A stretch of 64,000 nt of DNA from Punica granatum (Eukaryota; Streptophyta; Magnoliopsida; Myrtales; Lythraceae). Positions 55,705 to 64,000 of the stretch are shown piece after piece (the stretch's first letter is position 1; each line of letters opens with the position of its first letter). The notes beneath the pieces were generated by a model. The model was not told the DNA's origin and searched no databases. It worked only from the letters and a program-made list of their open reading frames with translations. The stretch lies in contig NC_045128.1 in the NCBI RefSeq assembly GCF_007655135.1, positions 32,210,811 to 32,274,810 of the forward strand, given 5' to 3'. The translations under genes were made by a program, and so were the position numbers.

Positions 55705-57429
55705 ATGCATCCGAAAACCCTAGAATCCGCTGCATGCATGGCCAAGCCGGAGGTTTGTGGCACCAGGCAAGTTGGGAACTCGGCCTCCAAATCCGTGATC
55801 GAGACGGTGAACGGGTCCCACCGGTTCACGATCACCGGGTACTCGCTCGCGAAGGGGATGGGATCGGGGAAGTACATTCCCAGTGACGTCTTCACCGTGG
55901 GAGGGTTCGATTGGGCCATTTACTTCTACCCCGACGGGAAGAACCCCGAGGACAACTCCGTGTATGTGTCGGTTTTCATTGCGCTCGCTAGCGAGGGGTC
56001 GGACGTGAGGGCGCTGTTCGAGCTGACCCTGATCGACCAGAGCGGGAAAGGGAAGCACAAGGTGCACAGCCACTTCGACCGTGCTCTCGAGGGCGGGCCG
56101 TACACGCTGAAGTACCGCGGAAGCATGTGGTATGTCTTCAAATCTAGCTTATTTCTGTGTTCTGTGCACCCGATGGCTGGGGCTTTGCATTGATAGTTGC
56201 TGTTTGTTGTGAGGCGGGGTGCTGAATTGTCAAGATTCACGCTCTTTCATGCCCAAGAACAAGAGCGAATGTGCCTGCCGACAAAGTTCTAGCTTAAAAG
56301 TCGAGAGTCTCGTTCGAGATTTTTAAGTTTAGAATTGTCTTGTGGTTGATGTGCTCATGTTTTTCGTATACATGTTCGATTAATAGGAGTGAACTCATAT
56401 AGCTGCACACACTCGACTTCTTATGTTTCCTGTTAGGCACTAGCCCTATGAGCATGTGCTATTACTTTTTGCCATGTTTTATTGTTCATTTTGGTGTGAT
56501 TACGAAATTGCTCTTCACGGGCTATATTCAGAATTGAAATTTTAGGCTATTACTTTTGGAAGAAGTCACTGGCAGAGTTATTACGTGCTTTGATGAACGA
56601 ATATTTGCTATTTGAACTAATTTCTTTTTCAGAATGTAATCATTTGTGTCATTGTATCCTTATTTGCATAATGCCATTCCTCAGCTCTTTGGTATGGGCT
56701 CGTAGGTGGGGCAATTCGTGCAACTAGCTAGAGTGTCCATATTGAAGTTTGAGAGCTACTGAGAATCTAGTGCGATACATAGGTAGATAATTTGGAGGGT
56801 CAAAATCGAGTCAAATTTGTTGCTTTGGTTCTGCGAGATAGATGGATGCTTTAATTTATAAAATTATACTTTTCAAAGGCAATTTCTCATCGATTTTCAG
56901 TAAAAAACTTAAAGGGGAAGAAATATTTTTACGTTATTTCAACTTCTCTTGCTTGCTGGACTGAGGGAGAACTTTGAATTTTTGTACTTAAAAACGACAA
57001 GCATCCTTTTAGACAAAAACATTCAAGTAAAACCATGTCATCGATGCGTCCATCTATCTCACTGAGCCAAAGCAAGAACTTTGACTTGATTTGACTCTGC
57101 AGATTAATCTATTGAAATATGGTACGAGATTCTCTGGTAGTTGCATTACCATTTGGATGCATTGACTTTCTCTTTCCACTACTGATTTCTTCATTCTCCA
57201 ATATGTATTGAGGATTGTGAGAGTGATGAGAGATCAGAGTATGGACATTGGGTCTTCAAATTGAAGAATAGAGGTGAAGGGGGAAAGAGGAAAATCGTGA
57301 ACTAATTACCTAGAAGTTACATTTACAAGAGGAATAACTTAGTGAAGTCACAGCATGGCTGAAATAGAGGTTTGCTTTTGGTCTTAAGATAGTTTTAGAG
57401 TTGGGTAGGATGCGGACGATATATGGTGG

Positions 57430-57466
<37 letters not shown>

Positions 57467-59666
57467 GGTTGGTTTCCTTAAAAATAATTATATGTTTAGT
57501 ATTTTCTGCATTTAAAGTGTAACTTCAGAGATAAGGGTGGAAAAATCGAGAATTGTCTTTATATTAGTGCTGATATAGTGCTCGTCATATAATGGCTACG
57601 GATCTAACAGTTGACATTTTGATATTGAGTTTGAAGCTTTCCAATGTTGAGGTATCATTTGAGTGTTGGATGAAGCATTGTTTGCATGGATGTATTTGTA
57701 AATAGGCATATGATAATGAAAAATGTCATTTCCACTTACTTTCTTGTTGATTGAATTTTTACACTTGCCACAATGCAGGGGTTACAAGCGCTTTCTTCGG
57801 AGAAATGCATTAGAGGCTTCTGATTATATAAAGGACGACTGCCTCATCATGCAGTGCACAGTTGGAGTTGTTAGAGCTCGTAGGGAGGGACCAAAATTGT
57901 TTTCAATATCAGTGCCTCCATCAGACATGGGACACAGTCTGAAAGATCTATTAGAATCTGAAATTGGTTGCGACATAGTTTTCCAGGTCGGCGATGAAAC
58001 TTTTAAAGCTCATAAGTTGGTGCTGGCCGCTCGTTCCCTTGTATTTAAAGCTCAGTTTTTTGGACTTGTTGGCGACCGTAATATCAGCAAGACAGTTGTG
58101 GAGGACATTGAGCCCTCCATCTTTAAGGTGAATATTCCTAAAATTTTGCCCTTTCTATCCCTCCCCTTGAAATCAAATTGCTTGCATATATTTAAAGTGT
58201 GCTTCTTTCAACCACATCCACTTTCTTGTCTAGAGGTTCTCTTTTTCACTTTTTGGTTATCTTAATCAAGTAAATTAAGAAAATTGGACTATTGTACTGT
58301 GCAATATTAGCAGTCCTACATAAATTTATTGCTGAAAATAGAACTAAGTTTTCTTCCGCTATTATCTTTGTCTAAGCATCGCCAATTTATAACAAGGTCT
58401 TCCTTTTTAGAGAATGAAGGAAGACTAGAAAATGAGAAGAATAAGAAAAGGATTTTATGCTAGATGAAAAGGATAAAGATAATGGCATTAGGAGAAGAAA
58501 GGTTCTAGCAATCGAAATTGGAGCAATTTAATTGCCAAGTTGTATGCGATCTGTTTTTGCAGGCAATGCTCCTGTTCATATATACGGACACACTCCCTAA
58601 TGTGAGTGATATTATGGACAACCCGTCTTTGTGTACATCAACTATCATGATTCAGCATCTACTGGCTGCCGCTGATCGCTATGATCTCAAGCGACTGAGA
58701 CTACTATGCCAGTCAAAACTGAGCGAGGAGATCAACCCCAGTACAGTGGCAACAACACTTGCCTTAGCCGACCAGCACCAATGCCAAGAATTGAAAGCGA
58801 TATGTTTGAAGTTCATTGCGAATCCAGAAAATCTGAGAGGTATGTGTTTGTAGAATCTCACTGATGCTCTCTTTCAGGTTATTATGAATATCAAATTTAT
58901 GTGTTTTTTGTACCACAGAACATATCTGAGCTATACTGTTTATTGTTTTTAACTTATTTTGAAGATCCAAACTGTGCAATCGTTTATGTTACATTTTAGC
59001 TTATAGAGATCTATTAGATCTTAATGAGTTTTAAGAGGATGAGAGCATGATAGCTTGGTGTTAAGATATGGTAATAGATGCATCATTTGCTTTAGAGCCT
59101 GGAAGACTGTAAATTCTCCAGCTGGTTTTGTTTGTTGAGATGGGAGTCAGAGATTTCTTGGGGAAAATTTGAGGCCGTCTATGCTCTGTTCTTTAATTTA
59201 GAATTTAGAGCCTGTGCAGGACTTGGGCAGTCTTTACAGATAGTTTTGCTTGTACTAGACTAGGAATTTGATATGGAGTGTCCACCAATTGAACTATTTG
59301 TCCAGCAATGAATTATGTTCTGCCTCCCGTGGTGTCACTCTCAAAGCCCGTATTTGCTGTGATCTCTATTCCCTCATCATATCAGCCATGATCGTTATGT
59401 CATTAATCGTAAGTACTACTTGCTCCTGGTTTTCTTCTTCATTTGCAGTGGTAATGCAGACAGAGGGCTATAAGCATTTGGAGGAGAGCTGTCCCTCTTT
59501 GCTGTCAGATGTTCTCAGGACATATGCCTCGGGCGATGAGAACTCAGGGCCTGTCTCAGGCAAGAAGAGGAGTGCCAGCAGCATATTTGGGCAAGACCCA
59601 GATCATGATCGGAACCCAACTGAGTCAGTGAATCTTGATGGAAGGCGCCAAAGGAGGCGGGTTTAG
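55705..59666 (+). CDS. BPM3: BTB/POZ-MATH protein, BPM3 type
   Basis: Substrate adaptor of CUL3 ubiquitin ligases: the MATH domain binds targets (in Arabidopsis ERF, HB6, MYB and PP2C clade A proteins among others) and the BTB domain binds CUL3. Exons 55705-56129, 57779-58127, 58563-58839, 59449-59666 give 422 residues. MATH runs about 30-165 ([59 protein letters not shown]). BTB runs about 195-310 ([41 protein letters not shown]). The C-terminus ends in basic GRRQRRRV, a likely nuclear signal with KKRSASS. A second ATG at 55738 (residue 12) could be the true start. The usual ARSPVF in the BTB is ARSLVF here (Leu229). Intron 1 (1,649 bp) holds inverted fragments of HESO1. Confidence 0.93.
56665..57144 (+). 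other. Inverted duplication of HESO1 exon 3 inside BPM3 intron 1
   Basis: The direct copy (about 56665-56950) aligns with HESO1 35703-36050: end of intron 2, all of exon 3 and part of intron 3. The inverted copy (about 56984-57144) is the reverse complement of HESO1 about 35801-35965. Because intron sequence is included, these are DNA-level duplications and not retrocopies. 57064-57087 is perfectly complementary to HESO1 35859-35882 (24 bases), and 45 of 48 bases match around it. The direct copy is more diverged and has stops. Transcribed with BPM3, the two copies could fold into a stem of roughly 150 pairs with many mismatches and a short loop. Confidence 0.8.
57432..57466 (+). repeat. (TC)n microsatellite in BPM3 intron 1
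   Basis: About seventeen TC units. Confidence 0.9.
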
Positions 59667-60209
59667 TGGATCCAAATCATCCCTTGCTTGCCATAAGCTT
59701 AGAAATGAGAGTCCCTTTGTTCTTCGAGCAGTATCAATGGTAATCGAAACTGATCGTGGCTGGCCTGCTCCACTCTAGTCGTGAACTCTCTTGGAATGGG
59801 TGATTTTCTCAGTCTCACCCTGGTTGTTGGAGGGAAATTGCGATATGACTAAGAGATGAGGTGACTGGGGTTTCTCATTTTGCTCTAAATTTATATACAG
59901 AATTGGTTGATCGCCATTAGATTGTAATTACAGAAAATTAAGATCTTTGGTTTCATCCGGACGTTGTAGTTAGAATTTTATAAACCCGTGCTTTTCGTCA
60001 AATGGATTGCTCATCTTTTCCTTATCTGCCCTTAACTTTTATTCATCCCATATGTAATTATTGACTTAAGTGGCTCGAATATTATGAATGTCACATTTGG
60101 TAGGCAGGCATGGAAGCATCGGGGAAATGGAATTCCCCAAAACAAAATATATAACAAACAAAGATATATAACACAGTAACAGATCATATGACAGGATAGT
60201 TGCTGCCAT
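59667..60209. other. BPM3 3' UTR and convergent spacer
   Basis: BPM3 and the next gene converge here. 59667-60000 is probably BPM3 3' UTR. The rest is the 3' flank of the minus-strand gene. Nothing else is seen. Confidence 0.45.
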
Positions 60210-60503
60210 CTACTTGATCTTCTGAAGCAGCGAGGAGTCCGCGAGGCCGCTGCAGTCAATAGAGGAGCTTGAAGGAGAGTAGCGCCCTTGATCAGGTGAA
60301 CTCTGCCAGAGGAAAGCGCCCATAGCGAACTCCCTCTTGTAGTCGAGGGTGCTGAGGTTGGTGGGCAACCCGTACTGGGCCAGGAGATGGTCGAGCTTCC
60401 ACTCGGGCATGGCCTGGTAGTCCTGCCTCGTGTACCTCGGGTAGTGAAGTGGCATCTGAAAGAAGCCAATCCCGCCACCGGTGTCCTCCTTTGATCCCTC
60501 CAT
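60210..60503 (-). CDS. Small plant-specific protein with DUF7722-like domain
   Basis: Single-exon gene of 97 residues, function unknown. Residues about 17-67 (MPLHYPRYTRQDYQAMPEWK, LDHLLAQYGLP, LDYKREFAMGAFLWQ) match a small conserved domain known from many flowering plants, which I recall as DUF7722; the name should be verified. The remaining C-terminus is serine-rich and unremarkable. A TATA-like stretch lies upstream on the minus strand (about 60573-60585), some 75 bases before the ATG at 60503, which supports the start. It converges with BPM3. No signal peptide or membrane span is seen. Confidence 0.75.
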   Translation of the reverse strand: MEGSKEDTGGGIGFFQMPLHYPRYTRQDYQAMPEWKLDHLLAQYGLPTNLSTLDYKREFAMGAFLWQSSPDQGRYSPSSSSIDCSGLADSSLLQKIK

Positions 60504-60510
60504 CGACTCT

Positions 60511-61185
60511 CTACTCTTTATTAGTCAATCAATTTATCGGTGGTTTCGGTTTGGATTGCAATGGAGGCTGGGCCTTCATATATATATGGTGCCGTCACGA
60601 TTCAGCATATGCTTGGGAGAGGAGAGAGAGAGGGAGAGAGGGAGAGAACATGAATGAGGAAGTCATGAGGATCGGTTGATTCACCTTCCCATTATGCACT
60701 GCATTTGTTGTTTGCTCGCTGCCTGCCCTTTCCTCTATTTTCTTCTCTTGCTTCGGCGTTCATCTGGTTGTATTCATTCGTGATCAAGGTATGTCGAACA
60801 TCACGTAATCCGATCGAGTTCAAGTTTCATTCTACATGGTGCCTTCTTATTAAGTACGAGAAATCCAACAAGAAACAAGCGGAGTTCCATCTTACAATGA
60901 GGAAGTGAGAGTTCTCTGACGTCGCACATTAATGTTAAATGACTTTTCTCTACACATTGCTTTAATGCTTACGACCATGTGTTGGAGAACGATTTACACC
61001 TTCTCGTATTTTATTGGGAACTTATGATGCCGGGCGAAAGCACATGTACTCAAATTATTTTGACGACTTTGGATCTATCTTTGTCTTCTTTTTTTCTCCG
61101 AATAGACAATTAACACTTTGGATGTGTCTGCCAGAACGCATGGAATTGATAGGAGCTCATGGTTGGCTACGTGGACTCTCTGTTT
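60511..61185. other. Intergenic, no gene seen
   Basis: The promoter of the minus-strand gene occupies the first 100-150 bases, with a (GA)n tract at 60617-60647. Nothing else is recognised. Confidence 0.4.
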
Positions 61186-61580
61186 TTTTTTTTTGGGTGA
61201 TGTAGGCCGACGCCAGATTGCATTAAAGTAAATTACGAAATACAAAGTTGGGGCATGATGACCCCTACAACATCACCAAACAATTTGAAATCGAACCCAG
61301 ATGGGTAGTGATTAAGAGAGTGAACACTTAAAGGTTATGAAAGTACATAATTAGCAAGTTAATCTGCACATTCGTTGCCCTTCCGATACATTTGTCGCAC
61401 CAGTACTATTCACGGTCGATTAATAAGAGCTCTAATGTCTCGCCAAAGACCTTCATTCCGGCTGAGCATCGCTTGAGATGAAGAGAGCCGATTAGCAATT
61501 ACCTTGGAGTCTACTTCGAGGATAATCCTTCGAGCTCTTAAATCCCAAGCCAAAGCTTCCATGGACTAATTAATTAGCAA
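61180..61580 (-). mobile_element. LINE 3' remnant (RNase H-like tail with poly(A))
   Basis: The minus strand reads EALAWDLRARRIILEVDSKV, then NEGLWRDIRALI and, after a stop, VRQMYRKGNECAD. This is the RNase H-like (RVT_3) pattern at the end of plant L1-type LINEs. It is followed by an A run on the minus strand (T run at about 61180-61195), as expected of a LINE 3' end. The upstream part of the element is missing, typical of 5' truncation. Confidence 0.7.
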
Positions 61581-62540
61581 TAAAGGACATGGTTGAAACG
61601 CATATAGATATTATTAACATCAACGGAGGGTCTAGTATGACATGATATCAAGTGACACCGGGATCACGATCGTCCACCATGCGCGAGTCCTATGAATGAA
61701 TAGTCGTGATAGTAGTATCTCAGCTGATACATGATCATGTTAAAATTTTCCCTAGATCAAATTCAATGGCTTCATTTGCCAATCATCACAGTAGAACCTG
61801 GACTAAAAAAGACAAAGACAGCTTTAAGAAAAGAGAAAATAAAAAGGGATCAAGTCTCATCATAGTCAACCTCAAAAGGACAAAGATGATAAGGAGAAAT
61901 TAACAAATTCTACCTACTATCTTACCTCAGTCATACTTTAGAACCTTCGATGATGTGCCAAGCCGAGTTATTTTGACCATTGTACATTGCATTTACATTT
62001 CCCATGCTTATTTATTACCGTATCATCTAATTCTCACGCCGAATTTTAATTTTATGACTTTTGCGTCCACTAAATATCCATATTAATTCAACTTGGGCGA
62101 AACTAAATTGCATGTGAAGAAAAGAACATGAGAAAAACGAGGTTCCTTGTCTACTTCGGACTTATACATGTTTACTTACATCAGCAGCAGAACTATTTCA
62201 GTTTGGTCTTTCAACTTCTTCCCGAATTTTCAATTTTTATGGCCAAAATAACATGCAATAGATGAAGGATAATATATATGGCCAAAAGAACTACTACTGA
62301 TTTAATATTGTTCGAGACTATTTAGTAAAAATACAAGTTTGCTGGCAATCTCTTTTTTATGGTAGACAAGGTAATGTCGATTGCTGACAAGATTATTAGT
62401 CCTCACTAAATATGATAATATAAAATTCTCTCATCGAAGATTTTATTGTCTACGTGAAAATCTATATTGTCAATAATCTTAAATGGTAATTCACCAAATG
62501 CGATATTAATTAATTATTACAGCCTGGAGAAGATCTCCAG
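61581..62540. other. Intergenic, WAKL upstream region
   Basis: AT-rich spacer with no gene. A TATA-like 'cctataataaac' lies at about 62548-62559, some 30-40 bases before the WAKL start codon, close but usable as a core promoter. Confidence 0.4.
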
Positions 62541-62588
62541 TCCCGACCTATAATAAACTCCTTCCCTCTTCCCCTGATCTTCAGCAAT

Positions 62589-63953
62589 ATGGAGACATAC
62601 ACAGCCCTCACGGCGGTGATGATGCTGCTGCTGACGGCCTCCGCTGCTGCCGCCACCCGCTGCCCCAGCTGCGGCCCCACCCCGGTCCCCTACCCGCTCA
62701 GCACCTCACCCACTTGCGGTGACCCATCGTACCGAGTCCTCTGCGACGCAGCCTCTGGCTCCCTCTCCTTCCCAACTCTCAACAACTCCTACCCGATTAC
62801 CTCCATCAGCGCAGCCGCGCAACGGCTCGTGATCCAGCCGGCACAGCTCGTCTCCGGCCGTTGCGTGACAGCAGATCTCCCGACTCAAGGCTTGCAGCTG
62901 AACAGCTCCCTCCCCTTCAACGTGACCAGCAGCAACACCATCATGTACCTCAACTGCTCGCAGACGCTCCTCAACTCGCCACTCAACTGCTCGTCCGCGA
63001 GCCTTTGCCACGAGTACGTGAACGGGACGGCAGCGGTGGACGGGGTGTGCGGGGCCACCCCGATATGCTGTACGTTATGGGCTTGGGGTTCCACCACGTC
63101 ATACTCTATCCGGGTGAGGGAAACTGGGTGCAGGGCCTACACGAGCTTCGTCAACCTCGACCCGACCCTTCCGGTCAGCAGGTGGCCCCAGCCAGGCCTC
63201 GAGATCCAGTGGGTGGCGCCCCCGGAACCCCTATGTGGGTCCCAGGTAGGTCCCACACTTCCCCGTTAGTGAGCTAAAGCACAAGAATTTTGAGGAGAGC
63301 AAATGCAGGCAGAGTTTAGGGGAAGATTTACAATTTTGATAACTTATAGGGTTTAAGTGTAACTAGTTGCTATGACTATCAGACAGTCGGAGCCGCCTTT
63401 GACTGACCAGGAAATGCGACTTTTCTCATCTGGCAGGTCGATTGTGACGGGAACTCGACCTGTGGGCCCGACCCGGCGGACAGTGGGGCCAGCAGGTGCT
63501 TCTGTAATTCTGGGCTCACGTGGGACCCAACCCAGGGAATTTGTGTTGAGAGTGAGTGTAAATTTTTTCATTGCGAAGAAAATGAAATTACGGAGAAATC
63601 ATTGACATCACTTGGTTCTAATAATTTGACATTTATTCTATTTAAATAAGTATTGAAATTCGAATTTTATAAATAGAAAAAGTCATGTTGGGAGTTTTAT
63701 CACATAATGAGTCGACTCCGACATGAATTGGATTATTGAAGCCTATTAATTTTTGAATATCATGATACACAAAAAAAAATCTTAGAAAATGTTCTAGAAT
63801 TAAGATATTTATGTTATTTTTCTAAGCAGCGTCATAATATCTTTTACAGAGCTTAATTCCCTTGTTAACACTAGGAGTGTGGATGTGATGCAGATATTAC
63901 GTGTCAAGATCCAGATGGTTGTGGTGCGACAGATAAAACTGCACTTATTGCGA
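62589..63953 (+). CDS. Wall-associated receptor kinase-like protein (5' part, cut by window end)
   Basis: Extracellular part of a WAK-like receptor kinase, closest by eye to the Arabidopsis WAKL15/WAKL20 group. Exon 1 (62589-63245) encodes a signal peptide (about residues 1-22, LTAVMMLLLTASAAAA) and the cysteine-rich galacturonan-binding type domain: CPSCGPTPVPYPLSTSPTCG, YRVLC, SSNTIMYLNCSQ, SLCHEYVNG, ICCTLWAWGSTTSYSIRV, GCRAYTSFVNLDP, LEIQWVAPPEPLC. Exon 2 starts at 63437 (VDCDGNSTCGPDPADSG, FCNSGLTWDP) and probably ends near 63544, with a weak donor. Exon 3 (63875-63953) adds ECGCDADITCQDPDGCG. The transmembrane and kinase parts should lie beyond 64000. Exon 2-3 splicing is uncertain: the in-phase donor is poor and a stronger GAGAGTGAGT donor nearby is out of phase. 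Confidence 0.82.
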
Positions 63954-64000
63954 GTATGTTATTTTCCTTTTATATTTTTGGGGCAATTGCTATGGTCAAG

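Overview
The window is nuclear DNA of a flowering plant, most likely a dicot. It is AT-rich between genes, coding regions have many GT-AG introns, and every recognisable gene belongs to a plant family. Eight genes can be supported, separated by a dense layer of decayed transposons. I cannot name the species.

Layout: 1-350 holds the 3' end of a Ty1/copia retrotransposon. 1035-9815 is a roughly 4-kb tandem duplication carrying two tropinone-reductase-like short-chain dehydrogenase (SDR) genes; a second copia remnant lies exactly between the two units. 9850-23100 has no confident gene, but holds several transposons (one 922-bp long-TIR element with 9-bp target duplications) and a decayed 97-bp tandem repeat. 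24087-25758 encodes a clade A protein phosphatase 2C of the PP2CA/AHG3 type, a negative regulator of abscisic acid signalling, with ACGTGG boxes upstream. 25800-33800 is again gene-poor.

34994-59666 holds three genes in the order HESO1 (RNA uridylyltransferase, +), a PMT11-like Golgi methyltransferase (-), and a BPM3-like MATH-BTB protein (+). From memory this is the order of three adjacent Arabidopsis genes (At2g39740, At2g39750, At2g39760), so it looks like an ancient block. About 10 kb of transposons has been inserted between HESO1 and PMT, including a long-TIR element that carries a captured piece of a PPR gene, a dead MuDR transposase, and a 1,583-bp element with perfect 9-bp target duplications. 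At the right end are a small DUF7722-like gene (-), a LINE 3' remnant, and the first exons of a wall-associated receptor kinase-like gene cut by the window edge.

The most interesting observation is inside intron 1 of the BPM3 gene. It holds two degenerate copies of HESO1 exon 3 with flanking intron sequence, in opposite orientations about 35-85 bases apart. Transcribed with BPM3 they would form a foldback whose second arm is antisense to HESO1 mRNA and still matches it perfectly over 24 bases. This is the structure expected of a young hairpin-siRNA or MIRNA locus born by inverted duplication of its target, and here the target is itself an enzyme of small-RNA turnover.
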